From: Morganella morganii_D
GTDB lineage: Bacteria > Pseudomonadota > Gammaproteobacteria > Enterobacterales > Enterobacteriaceae
NCBI GenBank assembly: GCA_044772875.1
Contig: CP173058.1
Span: 1,240,001-1,304,000, forward strand
Direction: 5' to 3'
DNA length: 64,000 nucleotides
Positions 34,821-44,467 of the stretch are shown in pieces. Made by a program: the position numbers and the translations under genes. The notes beneath the pieces were generated by a model, which was not told the origin of the DNA, did not search any database, and saw nothing but the letters and a program-made list of their open reading frames with translations. Numbering within the stretch: position 1 is the stretch's first letter; each line of letters begins with the position of its first letter.

Positions 34821-34926
34821 GGAATCTCTCAGCACCCGGTGAATATGGTTTTTATGCCAATGTAAACCCGCAGGTTGATCACCCGCGCTGGTCACGTAAC
34901 ATCTTCAGGTCAATTGCATTTTGCGG

Positions 34927-35784
34927 TTATTTATCGCCGTAATATTCATAAGTGGTATGAAAAGGAACTTCACCGGCGGGTTCACCGTTAATATGTCTGA
35001 GCCAGACACCGGCGGTACAGTTCTGATACATATCCCATTCGGTACACTGAATATCATTACCGGTTACGATCCCGGTAGATTCTGTTCTTTCTGTTCCTTT
35101 ATCCGGACCACCTTCCTCATTGTAGGTAAAATTGAAATCACTGAGAGGAATCGGCGTGGTGTAAATACGGGTTACCCGGCCAGCGTTGTCATAATCAAAA
35201 TTCAGACTGTAGGATTTGGCAAGAATTTCGCTGTTTATCAGTACCGAATGTATATTGTTATCGCGGTATTCCACGGTACCGTTTTCGGTCATGATGGTAC
35301 TGTTACCTTCGATAAAGTTTTCTGTCCGGTAGCCGGTGATAACTTGTTGCGCATCTTTGAGCAGGAAAATCCGGCTGATGGTCGGGCGTGTTTTTTTCTT
35401 ACCGGTGTAATCTGCGGAAAAACGGTATGCCATACTGATCTCATCAGCAGTTTCCGCTCCGGCTACCTGTAAATCAAAGATCATGCCGTATTGCGTACTT
35501 CTGCGGGTGAAATCATAGTGAGTGATCTGCCCGCAGGGTGACAGTGTCACATTGCCGGCAGAAAAAATCTGAGCAGCGCTGTCCGGCTGATCGCCATCGG
35601 TGACCATGGAGGACGATTTTACCGGGCCATTCAGGTAAGAAAGGCCCATCATTCTCATATGATTCAGCCGGGTCTGTTCAGACATCGGTTTACAGTCAGT
35701 CTCTGCCGCATAAGACGGCAGCGCGAAAACAGCGGAAAACAGCGCCAAAGGCAGAACTGAGCAGGTTACTGTGAGTTTTTTCAT
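34927..35784 (-). CDS. Secreted protein of unknown function
   Basis: This 285-residue protein has a Sec signal peptide (MKKLTVTCSVLPLALFSAVFA, cleavage near LPSYA-AETDC). The mature part is rich in polar residues and beta-prone segments. One stretch, SLNFDYDNAGRVTRIYT, resembles a single YD (Rhs-like) repeat, and four or five cysteines could form periplasmic disulfides. I do not recognise the family. It stands alone on the minus strand in the accessory islet between the broken regulator and the bacteriocin locus. It could be an orphan immunity or surface protein, but nothing in the sequence proves that. Confidence 0.6.
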   Translation of the reverse strand: MKKLTVTCSVLPLALFSAVFALPSYAAETDCKPMSEQTRLNHMRMMGLSYLNGPVKSSSMVTDGDQPDSAAQIFSAGNVTLSPCGQITHYDFTRRSTQYGMIFDLQVAGAETADEISMAYRFSADYTGKKKTRPTISRIFLLKDAQQVITGYRTENFIEGNSTIMTENGTVEYRDNNIHSVLINSEILAKSYSLNFDYDNAGRVTRIYTTPIPLSDFNFTYNEEGGPDKGTERTESTGIVTGNDIQCTEWDMYQNCTAGVWLRHINGEPAGEVPFHTTYEYYGDK

Positions 35785-36054
35785 GACTTCTCCCGAAAGC
35801 CCTAAATCCTGATGTATTTATTCCGATGGTAAGGGACTTATTCCGTTCAGGCAACCAGACAATCAGATAATCTGGTTGAGCCATTATAAGATCCTCTCTC
35901 TGTAATCCGATGAAATAAGGATTATCAAAATTGACAGATCGCTGTTTTATTAACGGAATTACAGCGGATAAATCACTTCGTAAACTCATCAGAACCGGGA
36001 TGTTCAGAAGGAACATAAGTAAATGATGAAAGGAAAACGGAATGATGAGAATTA

Positions 36055-37870
36055 ATGTATCCGCAGCAAAATACTCTGAAGTTTATTCTTGATATGCGTA
36101 ATATCTCCGCTATTGTTACGCCAATAAAAACCTATTTATTACTGGTATTAGAAATTGTTCTTCCGATTGCGGGCAGGGTGCCGGGAATTGCCGGCATATT
36201 AATGCCGTCATCAATCACAAAAGAGCCTTTGGTTATATACTATCATGATAATAGCTATGGAGAGGGTGATGATGATCCTTATATTCTGACCACGCTACCG
36301 GCAGACGTTATTGTATCCCTGGCCATCAATGAGCAGGAAGGGAAGCATACTACGGTAATTACACCGGTAAAAGATAAAATAATTCCGGTTATTAAAGCAG
36401 AGAAAACGGATATTCCCAGCGTGTATGATATCAATATAATTCCGGATGCACCCTCTGTTCGAGTCACAGTAATAAATAATGTAAAAAATATTATTGTCAA
36501 ACCGGAACAGGTCAATCTTACCCCTTCGGTGAAACATTATATTCCGGCAAGTCCGGAGATTAAGACACACCACGCCATTATTGATTTTTCTGGTGAGCAT
36601 GAACCTGTTTATCTGTTCCTGTCACAATTACCATTATTTGAAGAAATTGAATCTGAAAATACCATCCGACTCTGGCAGGAACAATTTCCGGCTGAAGCGG
36701 CACGGATAGCATACCAATCAGCAGAAACTGAACTGAATAACACCACGGAATTACGAAGAAAAGCCATGTCGGCTCGCAAAAACCACCGGGAAATTGACCT
36801 GGAATCTCATATGAAAAAGCTGGCATATTATCGGAGAATAGCTTCGCATTCCGGATATTTGGAAAGAAAATATGCAGAGCAAATTCAGCAGGATATCGAC
36901 AGACATTTTGATGTTATCAACCGGCATAAAATCGCAGAACGTAATTTTATACGGGCAGAGATACAAAAGAACAGAGCTGAACGTCATCTGGCAATGATTG
37001 TTGCCGGACCGGAGTGGTTTTACCGTATCCGTCATTTTGAAAAAAGACTGATATCACTGACTGAAAATCCGGATACATTTCTGATTGACGGAAATAAAAC
37101 CGGGCAACTTCAGATTTCTGTGAAAGGCAGCGGAATTATCCCGCAACAAAATGAAGAAAAGCCTTTATTCCATGATTATCTGACGGGCAAAAAACCGGAC
37201 AGGAATGATTCAGAGGATGGTACTGTGGAGTATCATTCCGCCGTAATAATGCAGACGACCAGTATTGCAGGGCAAATGGCGGTAGTCGTTCCTGCCGGTA
37301 ATATAAGAATATCGGATGGTTTTGCCGAAAGGGATTGTCGTGGCCTGTGGATTCGTGACAAAAATACCGAAAAATTGGTGGCCGTTTTTGATGTTCGCTG
37401 GCATCGTCACGGGAAAATTCCGGTTATTAACGCAGTAAAAGATAGTATTACCGGTGTATATAAAGCGTCTCTGCCATCTTCCGCGACCATTCTGAACTGA
37501 GCGGGCTGGCGGACCGATTGAAGTACTTGACTGGCGGATTGCGGTAATAGACCGTGAGGGAGTAGACAAGGTAAGATTACATATCAGCCGTTTTGGAAGT
37601 AGTGCTGATAATGACATTATGCTTGAACGGCTGGAATATATTCTTACCGGAACGTTTCCGGCGACTGATACAGATAAACGGTTTTATACTCATGAAATCC
37701 GTGAGCTGGAGCGTTACCGGAATCTGGGCATAAAAGACGGAGTACGACCTGAGAATGAAGGGGAAGTGTGGAATAATACACATACGGCTACATTGAAAGA
37801 TTATCAATTGAGTTCGGATAAAGCATTACTGTATACAGCAGAGGCTCTATTTTCAATATATGATGATTGA
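36055..37870 (+). pseudogene. Bacteriocin (S-type pyocin/colicin-like) toxin gene with a +1 frame disruption
   Basis: The first frame (481 codons to a TGA at 37498) has a hydrophobic stretch at residues 28-50, a pyocin-like LPADVIVSLAINEQ segment, a long charged helical region (about 215-330) and a C-terminal domain ending LPSSATILN. One base later the next frame continues the same domain at once: ERAGGPIEVLDWRIAVIDRE, then YTHEIRELERYRNLG and WNNTHTATLKDYQL to a stop at 37870. The joined product would be about 604 residues. No receptor-binding domain precedes the start. The family call rests on memory of such C-termini in enterobacterial bacteriocins; the toxic activity is not identified. 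Confidence 0.65.
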
Positions 37871-37878
37871 GGTATAAA

Positions 37879-38168
37879 GTGATTGATTACAATGAAATGG
37901 TAAAAATGAATCGATGGAAGATGTTATCCTATTTCTGGTTGCCAGGCGTGAAAGAGGTCTTATTTACCCTGCGATAGACGGTTTTTTTTATCGTCATAAT
38001 GGCCCGGATAAATATGAATCGTGTAATATTATGATTCTCCGCGAAACGCACAGGCTTCTGAATGAAGAAAAAATAATGTGCGGAGGAGAGAAAGGCGGCA
38101 TTTATATGAAAGGACCAAAATGGATTGAGCCCGATTTTATGTCAGAAGGGAAATATGAGATAGACTAA
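37879..38168 (+). pseudogene. Putative bacteriocin immunity gene, frame broken in an A tract
   Basis: A GTG start at 37879 has an ideal GAGG ribosome site overlapping the toxin stop, but its frame (VIDYNEMVK) ends early. The second frame begins in the A5 tract at 37902-37906 and runs on as NESMEDVILFLVARRERGLI to GKYEID at 38168. One added A would restore a continuous protein of about 95 residues. If the locus is intact in the cell, an 84-residue product could start at ATG 37914, though that has no ribosome site. Position and size fit an immunity protein; I do not recognise the family. Confidence 0.55.
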
Positions 38169-38292
38169 TATTAACACGTATTTATTGTTTTGAATGCAAT
38201 TGTGAGCATGAGTATTATTTTTCATTAATCCGTTTTTTCGGAAAAGATAATAATAAATAATATAAGTAACTAACGGAAAAATGATGTGTAAA

Positions 38293-38322
38293 TAAAAAAA
38301 GTGACCGTTTTTATGCGGCCAC
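38293..38322 (-). terminator. Terminator after lsrG
   Basis: On the minus strand GTGGCCG/CGGTCAC (one G-U pair) encloses an A-rich loop and is followed by a run of seven T residues. Confidence 0.75.
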
Positions 38323-38345
38323 TTAGCAGAACTAATACGGTATGA

Positions 38346-38645
38346 TTATTTCACTTCCGGCATCAGCCCGATAAAGACTGTTTTCTTACGCGGGCCGGTC
38401 ATCAGGTCTTCCAGCTTTTCCACACACTGTAAATAGTGCGGGGTTTTCTTATGTGCCGCCACGGCCGCATCATCGGCATAGGCTTCATAGATATAAAAGC
38501 GGGTTTCCACTTCCGGGTCCTGTAACACATCAAAACGCAGGTTACCGGGCTCTTTTACCGATCCCAGATGGTTTTCACGGAAAACGGCAATAAACTCGTC
38601 CACTTTGCCGGGTTTCACATTAATTTCCACTAATGTTACGTTCAA
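38346..38645 (-). CDS. lsrG: Phospho-AI-2 isomerase LsrG
   Basis: This 99-residue ABM-fold (antibiotic biosynthesis monooxygenase-like) protein begins MNVTLVEINVKPGKVDEFIA, as in E. coli LsrG (96 residues). It isomerises the phosphorylated AI-2 derivative P-DPD to P-HPD, the substrate of LsrF. The conserved RFDVLQDPEVETRFYIYEAY strand-turn segment is present. It is the last gene of lsrACDBFG, 3 bases after lsrF, and is followed by a terminator. The E. coli tam gene that follows lsrG is not here. Confidence 0.93.
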   Translation of the reverse strand: MNVTLVEINVKPGKVDEFIAVFRENHLGSVKEPGNLRFDVLQDPEVETRFYIYEAYADDAAVAAHKKTPHYLQCVEKLEDLMTGPRKKTVFIGLMPEVK

Positions 38646-38648
38646 AAT

Positions 38649-39530
38649 TTACCCCTTGTTTTTTTCGCTCAGGAACAGTTGATAAGCTTGTGCGGCACTT
38701 TCACCACCATGAACAACAGCACGGATCGCCTTCATCATGGCCACCGGGTCTTCAGACTGGAAAATATTCCGGCCCATATCCACCCCGGATGCACCCTGGT
38801 CAATGGCACGGAAACACATGTCGAGTGCTTCGTTTTCCGGCAGTTTTTTACCGCCCGCAATAACAATCGGCACCGGACAACCGGCGGTGATACGCTCAAA
38901 ACCTTCCTCAACAAAGTAGGTTTTGATGATATTAGCGCCCATTTCGGCAGCAATACGGCTGGCGAGTGAGAAATAACGCTGGTCACGCGCCATATCTTTA
39001 CCTACCCCGGTTACCGCCATTACCGGCATACCCACACGCATCCCCGCATCCACCATTTTGATGATGTTTTTGATGGACTGGTGTTCATGCTCTGTCCCGA
39101 TATACACCTGAGCCGCAACGGCGGACACATTCAGGCGGACCGCATCATCCATTGCCACCGCAACCGCTTCGTTGGAGAGTTCAGTCAGGATGGAGTTAGC
39201 GCCGGACGCCCGCAGCACAACCGGTTTGTTGGTCGCGACCGGCACCTGTGCGCGCAGGATCCCGCGGGTACACATCAGGACATCAGTGTGTTCAAAGAGC
39301 GGGGCGATATTAATGTCAATCCGCTCAAGGCCGGTGGTCGGCCCCTGGAAATAGCCATGGTCAAAGGCCAGCATGACCGTTTTATTGTCCTGCGGGTTAA
39401 AAATACGGGCCAGACGCGATTGCATACCCCAATCCAGCGAACCGCAGCCTTTGAGGGTATAAAGGGTGTTTTTTTGCGGCGTGCTAAGTCCGAAGTCTTT
39501 GCCGTCACGGATATCATCTAAATCAGCCAT
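38649..39530 (-). CDS. lsrF: AI-2 thiolase LsrF
   Basis: This class I aldolase-fold protein transfers the acetyl part of phospho-AI-2 (P-HPD) to CoA, ending the signal. The ATG at 39530 (MADLDDIRDGKDF) gives 293 residues, close to E. coli LsrF (291). The in-frame ATG at 39575 would add 15 residues not in the family. Motifs include VMLAFDHGYFQGPTTGLERI, AVTGVGKDM and the Schiff-base-lysine region IKTYFVEEGFERI (Lys about residue 203). It is followed directly by lsrG. Confidence 0.94.
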   Translation of the reverse strand: MADLDDIRDGKDFGLSTPQKNTLYTLKGCGSLDWGMQSRLARIFNPQDNKTVMLAFDHGYFQGPTTGLERIDINIAPLFEHTDVLMCTRGILRAQVPVATNKPVVLRASGANSILTELSNEAVAVAMDDAVRLNVSAVAAQVYIGTEHEHQSIKNIIKMVDAGMRVGMPVMAVTGVGKDMARDQRYFSLASRIAAEMGANIIKTYFVEEGFERITAGCPVPIVIAGGKKLPENEALDMCFRAIDQGASGVDMGRNIFQSEDPVAMMKAIRAVVHGGESAAQAYQLFLSEKNKG

Positions 39531-39595
39531 GGAATTCTCCCCTGGGTAAACAGGCGCGGAGGGTGTCCGCGCCATTGGTTAAATCAGCAACTACA

Positions 39596-40612
39596 TCAGA
39601 AATCATAGTTGTTAATGTTCTCTTTGGTGAAGATAACGCGCTCAGGCAGCACCACAATCCCGTTGCCTTTTGCTTCGTAGTCATAGCCCTGAACACTGTT
39701 CGGGGAGACTTCAACTTCACCGATACCATCGACGGTGATCTTATCGCCGACATTCAGTTCGCCTTTCTTCATCAGTGCATCAGCCACGGCGACAGCAATT
39801 TCCCCCTGTTTGACCACATCCCATAACGCGAACTGGTTAACAGTGCCGCGCTCGACATACGGACGCATCACGTTCGGAGTACTAAACCCGACAACAGCCA
39901 CATCATTACGTTTCAGGTTCTCTTTGGCCTGAGCCGCAGCCGGCAGGGCGTTGGCATCCGGCGCGATAATCACATCCAGATCACTCCAGGCATTGAGAAT
40001 ACCTTCGGCAGTCTGTAAGGATTTGGTGGCATCGTTATAACCATACTGGGTGGTAACAACTTCCCAGCCCGGATGCTCAGCCTCGATTTTCGCTTTCGCT
40101 TCTTTGACCCACTGGTTCTGGTCAGTTACGGTCGGGCTGGAATAGAAGAAGGCCACTTTGGCTTTCTCTTTCTTCACCTGATCCGCTGCCATATCCACCA
40201 GGATACCGCCGAGCTGTTTCGGTGTGCCCTGGTCAATATAAATGGAGCGGCATTCCGGGTTGGTATCGGAATCCCAGGTCAGGACTTTTACGCCGCGCTG
40301 CATGGCACGTTTCAGTGACGGACATAACCCGTCCGGTGAAACGGCGGAGACAATAATCGCGTCATAGCCCCGGTTAACAAAGTTGTTGATAAGCTGTACC
40401 TGACCGGACACACTCGGCTCGGTCGGGCCGTCGTAGGTGACATCGATACCGAGTTTTTTTCCGGCTTCCACAGCACCCTGGCCGCCGCTGGTAAAGAAGC
40501 CGACACCGACAAGTTTAGGAATAAAGGCGACTTTTTCTGCTGCATTCGCCCAGGAAACACATGCGAGACTTAATGCAGTGGCGAGCGCCAGTTTTTTCAT
40601 GATGGGTTTCAT
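39596..40612 (-). CDS. lsrB: AI-2 binding protein LsrB
   Basis: This is the periplasmic receptor of the Lsr importer, binding R-THMF in Salmonella and other enterobacteria. I choose the ATG at 40612 because GGAG lies 6 bases upstream and is itself within a longer in-frame extension from 40624. The result is 338 residues with a signal peptide ending ANA-AEK. Known ligand contacts lie in recognisable segments: KLVGVGFFTSGG, SAVSPDGLCPSLKRA, TWDSDTNPECR, DANALPAA and GFSTPNVMRPYV. The C-terminal QGYDYEAKGNGIVVLPERVIF is as in E. coli. Confidence 0.95.
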   Translation of the reverse strand: MKPIMKKLALATALSLACVSWANAAEKVAFIPKLVGVGFFTSGGQGAVEAGKKLGIDVTYDGPTEPSVSGQVQLINNFVNRGYDAIIVSAVSPDGLCPSLKRAMQRGVKVLTWDSDTNPECRSIYIDQGTPKQLGGILVDMAADQVKKEKAKVAFFYSSPTVTDQNQWVKEAKAKIEAEHPGWEVVTTQYGYNDATKSLQTAEGILNAWSDLDVIIAPDANALPAAAQAKENLKRNDVAVVGFSTPNVMRPYVERGTVNQFALWDVVKQGEIAVAVADALMKKGELNVGDKITVDGIGEVEVSPNSVQGYDYEAKGNGIVVLPERVIFTKENINNYDF

Positions 40613-40653
40613 GGTTTTCTCCATTTCGTCAAATCTGTGATAACAAACGTGTT

Positions 40654-41658
40654 TTACTCTGATACGAATTGCCTGTTGCGTTTACGCGCCCACCAGCCAA
40701 GGATGTGATGTCGGTGTAAAGAAACGGAACGACCAACAACGGCAACAATAAGCAGCGCACCCGAAAGTGCACCGGAGACCTGATTTGGTACGCCGATCAT
40801 CTGCAATCCCTGCTGTAAAAAGCCGATCAGCAAAACAGCCAGCGCGGTGCCTAATACAGAGCCGGAACCGCCGTAAATATTGGCACCACCCAGCACAACG
40901 GCGGTGATCGCAGGCATCAGGAAGGATGCACCGAGATCCGCACGGGCAGAGCCGAAATAGGAAACTAAAATGACAGACGCGAGTGCGGCACTGACGCCGA
41001 CCATCGCATACAGCAGGCAGATAGTGCGTGTCACCGGGAATGCACTGTAGCGCGCGACACGGGCATTCTGTCCGATTAAAAAGACATTACGGCCCGGATG
41101 AGTACGGTGCAGATAAAACCAGAACACCAGCACACACAGGGCAAAAATGATCAGCGGCAGCGGAATGCCGAGTAAATCAAGGTTAGCAAAATCGGTAAAG
41201 GCCGCAGGGAAGCCGCCGATCCCCTCAAAGCCGGTCGCACCGGATAATCCGGAGAGCAGCAGGGCGCAGCCGCCGAACAGATACATGGTGCCGAGCGTAA
41301 TAACCAGCGGATTAACGCCGGTAAACAGGATCAGCAGGGCGTTAATCAGGCCGCACAGTGCACCGGTCAGCAGGGTCAGCGGAATGGCGGCAATCATCGG
41401 CATGCCAGCCTGATTGAGTATTCCGAGCACAATCGCCGTCAGCCCGATGGTGGAGCCGAAGGAGATATCCATACCGCCGCTGACAATCACCAGCGTCAGC
41501 GGCAGTGCCACCAGGCCGATACAGATAAAGTCACTGGTACTGAACAGCAGCACATTGACATCCAGCAGACGCGGGTTACCCATGCCGAATAACAGGATTT
41601 CGAGGACGATCAGCAGCGCCAGGGCAATTTCCCAGCCATAACGTTTGGTGATGTTCAT
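40654..41658 (-). CDS. lsrD: AI-2 ABC transporter permease LsrD
   Basis: This 334-residue inner-membrane permease of the sugar-type (RbsC-like) ABC family has about ten hydrophobic segments. Family patterns include VSGGMDISFGSTIGL (about residues 58-72) and the ATPase-contact segment VVLGGANIYGGSGSVLGTALAV. It is the second permease of the importer and overlaps lsrC by 4 bases (ATGA type). The C-terminal basic tail HRHHILGWWARKRNR faces the cytosol. The length is near E. coli LsrD (330). Confidence 0.94.
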   Translation of the reverse strand: MNITKRYGWEIALALLIVLEILLFGMGNPRLLDVNVLLFSTSDFICIGLVALPLTLVIVSGGMDISFGSTIGLTAIVLGILNQAGMPMIAAIPLTLLTGALCGLINALLILFTGVNPLVITLGTMYLFGGCALLLSGLSGATGFEGIGGFPAAFTDFANLDLLGIPLPLIIFALCVLVFWFYLHRTHPGRNVFLIGQNARVARYSAFPVTRTICLLYAMVGVSAALASVILVSYFGSARADLGASFLMPAITAVVLGGANIYGGSGSVLGTALAVLLIGFLQQGLQMIGVPNQVSGALSGALLIVAVVGRSVSLHRHHILGWWARKRNRQFVSE

Positions 41659-42659
41659 TTTTTCGCCTCCTGCGGTGCGGAAGGATTAAGGAACCGCGCA
41701 TAGCGCTGGGCGCGGAGGTTTTTCTCCAGAGCCACACGCAGACGGCCGTCAAAGACCAGAACCGCGAGTAAAACAAATCCGGCGATAAAGTCATTCCACC
41801 AGGCCGGCAGTCTGAGCAGCACCAGCACACTGTCGATTTGGGTCATAAAGTAGGCACCGAGGATAGCGCCGACGATGGTTCCGGTACCGCCGAGCAGGCT
41901 GATCCCGCCCAGCACACAGGCGGCGATGGCTTTCATTTCCAGGCCGTTACCGGTCTGATTCGGGATAAAACCGATTTGTGAGGCGAACACAATCCCGGCG
42001 AGTGCTGCCATCATGCCGTTTACAGAAAAAGCAATGATGCGGGTGCGATCAACCTGAACACCCAGCTGGCGCGCGCCCTGTAAGTTATCACCGGTGGCGT
42101 AGAAACCGCGTCCGGCGGTGGTGCGGGACAGGAACAGCGTCATCAGAATAATCAGCAGGATAATAAACCAGCCGATTGGCGACAACCCGAGGAAGACCGG
42201 TTTTGACAAATCTTTCAGTTCTGCGGGTAAACCTTCAATCCATTTCCCGCCGGTGAGCAGCAGCATAATGCCGCGATACAGTCCCAGGGTACCGAGGGTG
42301 GCAACAATAGCGGGGATCCGCAGCCAGGTGACCAGGATACCATTAAATAACCCGGCCAGCAGACCGGTGGCGACTGTCAGCAGAATCGCTACGGTGAGCG
42401 GCAATCCCGCATTCAGTGCGATACCGACAATGACTGCGCATAACCCGGTGGTGGAGCCGACAGACACATCGATATTGCGGGTCAGCATAACAAGAGCGGC
42501 ACCGATGGCCAGCAGCATCTGGATTTGCGCACTGCCGAAAATCATGGTGACGGTTTGCAGGCTGAAGTAGCGGGTTTCCATACCACCGAGCAGGACAAAC
42601 AAACAGAGAATGGCAAGCAGTGCGGTCACTTCACGGTTATTCTGGATATATTTCAGCAT
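41655..42659 (-). CDS. lsrC: AI-2 ABC transporter permease LsrC
   Basis: This 334-residue permease begins MLKYIQNNREVTALLAIL, as in E. coli LsrC (342). It contains MLTRNIDVSVGSTTGL and the coupling segment CVLGGISLLGGTGTIVGAILGA, parallel to those in LsrD. The N-terminus overlaps the end of lsrA by 7 bases and the C-terminus overlaps lsrD by 4, so the transporter subunits are tightly coupled in translation. Confidence 0.94.
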   Translation of the reverse strand: MLKYIQNNREVTALLAILCLFVLLGGMETRYFSLQTVTMIFGSAQIQMLLAIGAALVMLTRNIDVSVGSTTGLCAVIVGIALNAGLPLTVAILLTVATGLLAGLFNGILVTWLRIPAIVATLGTLGLYRGIMLLLTGGKWIEGLPAELKDLSKPVFLGLSPIGWFIILLIILMTLFLSRTTAGRGFYATGDNLQGARQLGVQVDRTRIIAFSVNGMMAALAGIVFASQIGFIPNQTGNGLEMKAIAACVLGGISLLGGTGTIVGAILGAYFMTQIDSVLVLLRLPAWWNDFIAGFVLLAVLVFDGRLRVALEKNLRAQRYARFLNPSAPQEAKK

Positions 42660-44215
42660 GATGCGGCCTCCTGTAACGGGCTGCTTTCAGTCTCGGTCTG
42701 CGGGCGGTGCTCACCGAATGCCATATGCATAATGGTGTCGGTATTCAGTTCGTTGTGCTGTAATTCCCCGGAGAATTCCCCCTGATGCATCACCAGCACC
42801 CGGTCAGCCAGTGCCACCACTTCATCGAGGTCAGAGGAAATCAGTAAAATCGCCACATTCTGTTGTGCAATACTTTGTATCAGCTGATAAATGTCATTAC
42901 GGGCACCGACATCCACCCCGCGGGTCGGTTCATCAATAATCAGCAGTGACGGGTTGGCTTCCAGGCATTTGGCGATCAGAATCTTTTGCTGATTACCGCC
43001 GGACAGTGTACGTACCGTTTGTTGTCCGTCACTGAATTTGATATTGAGGGCGCGGCGGTAGCGCTCGAGCAATGCATCATCCCGCGAACGGTTGACCAGC
43101 AGTCCCCGGTGGTTGTGCACCAGCGCACCGATATTCCAGGTGAGCGGGGCATCAAGGAAAAGCCCGGAGGCCTGACGGTCTTCAGGTAAACAGACCAGCC
43201 CCCGGATGAGGCGTTTTTCACTGCTGACACCGCGCAGATTTTCACCATTGAGAAAGACCTCTCCGGCGATCAGCGGGCGCAGCCCGTATAATGTTTCAGC
43301 GAGTTCGGTCCGGCCGGCGCCGACGACGCCGGCCAGCCCGACCACTTCCCCCGGGTTGACAACAAAACTGATATTACGGAATCCTTCGCCGCAGGCATTG
43401 CGGACGTCCAGCACCGGCGTGTCATCCTGCGGACTGTTGCGGGTGGCGGACAGATCCAGCCAGAGCTTCTGTGTCTCTGACAGCGGCTTTTTCCTGGCTT
43501 CAGGCGTGATTGCCTGAATAATTTCATCAGTGGAAAACTGTTTTGCCGGACCGGCCAGTGCGATATTACCGTCGCGCATCACACTCAGGTAATCAGCAAT
43601 GGCATGTATTTCCGGCAGTTTATGAGAAATAAAGACAATCCCGACACCCTGCTGCTGCAATTCCCGCACCCGTTCAAACAGGCGATCGGTTTCGGCGGGG
43701 GTCAGGGAGGCAGTTGGTTCATCCAGGATCAGGATGCGGGAATCCCGCATCAGACCGCGCATGATCTCCACCAGTTGCTGATCTGCCACATTCAGGCTGC
43801 CCGCACGGGCGCTGAGATCAAAATTGCAGCGCAGTGATGTCAGCATCTGCTGTAATTTGGCTTTTCCCGCCTGATGTTTCGGCAGACGGAACAGAATGTT
43901 TTCCTGCACTGACAGATTAGGGAACAGCAGCGGCTCCTGCGGAACCAGATAAAGTCCCAGCTGATGTGCTTTTGCCGGGGTCAGGTGTGATATTTCCCGT
44001 CCTTCCAGTGTCAGGGTGCCTGCGTCAGGCTGTTCAATCCCTGCAATAATTTTCATCAGCGTGGATTTTCCCGCGCCGTTACCGCCCAGCAGCGCGTGAA
44101 CCTGTCCCGGCAACAGTGTGAAATCGATGTGTTTGAGGACAACCACACCGGAAAACTGTTTGGCTATTCCGCGGGCGGTGAGCAGCGGCTGAATCGGGTG
44201 TTGCTTCTCTGACAT
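42653..44215 (-). CDS. lsrA: AI-2 ABC transporter ATPase LsrA
   Basis: This 520-residue double ATP-binding protein of the RbsA type powers AI-2 uptake. The first domain has GGNGAGKST (about residues 43-51) and LILDEPTASLTPAE. The second has GVVGAGRTELAETLYG, TLSGGNQQKILIAKCLEANP and LLIIDEPTRGVDVGA. It is the first gene of lsrACDBFG and is divergent from lsrR across a 250-base control region. The length matches E. coli LsrA (511). Confidence 0.95.
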   Translation of the reverse strand: MSEKQHPIQPLLTARGIAKQFSGVVVLKHIDFTLLPGQVHALLGGNGAGKSTLMKIIAGIEQPDAGTLTLEGREISHLTPAKAHQLGLYLVPQEPLLFPNLSVQENILFRLPKHQAGKAKLQQMLTSLRCNFDLSARAGSLNVADQQLVEIMRGLMRDSRILILDEPTASLTPAETDRLFERVRELQQQGVGIVFISHKLPEIHAIADYLSVMRDGNIALAGPAKQFSTDEIIQAITPEARKKPLSETQKLWLDLSATRNSPQDDTPVLDVRNACGEGFRNISFVVNPGEVVGLAGVVGAGRTELAETLYGLRPLIAGEVFLNGENLRGVSSEKRLIRGLVCLPEDRQASGLFLDAPLTWNIGALVHNHRGLLVNRSRDDALLERYRRALNIKFSDGQQTVRTLSGGNQQKILIAKCLEANPSLLIIDEPTRGVDVGARNDIYQLIQSIAQQNVAILLISSDLDEVVALADRVLVMHQGEFSGELQHNELNTDTIMHMAFGEHRPQTETESSPLQEAASC

Positions 44216-44277
44216 AACGGCACCTCTGGTGTTATGGGTATTGCTGCCGGATGCTATGTGATTAAGAAAACATCAAA

Positions 44278-44312
44278 ATGAACATTTATAATTTATAAAC
44301 ACATTTGTTCAT
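44278..44312. promoter_or_regulatory. Probable LsrR operator between lsrA and lsrR
   Basis: ATGAACA (44278-44284) and TGTTCAT (44306-44312) form a perfect inverted repeat around an AT-rich core, 63 bases before the lsrA start. In E. coli LsrR binds AT-rich palindromic sites in this same intergenic region and releases them when it binds phospho-AI-2. The assignment is by position and symmetry. Confidence 0.55.
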
Positions 44313-44467
44313 AAATGTAAGCTATAAAAATCAAATAAGACAATCTTTCGTCCATATTTTGTGAAAAAATCAGATCTGCGTTAAGATTTGTTCAAAATTT
44401 TGGCCTGTGCCTCTGGCAGATTACTGCAAAAGGTGCTTATCTGTAAAAACGGAAAACAAAAGTTCAC

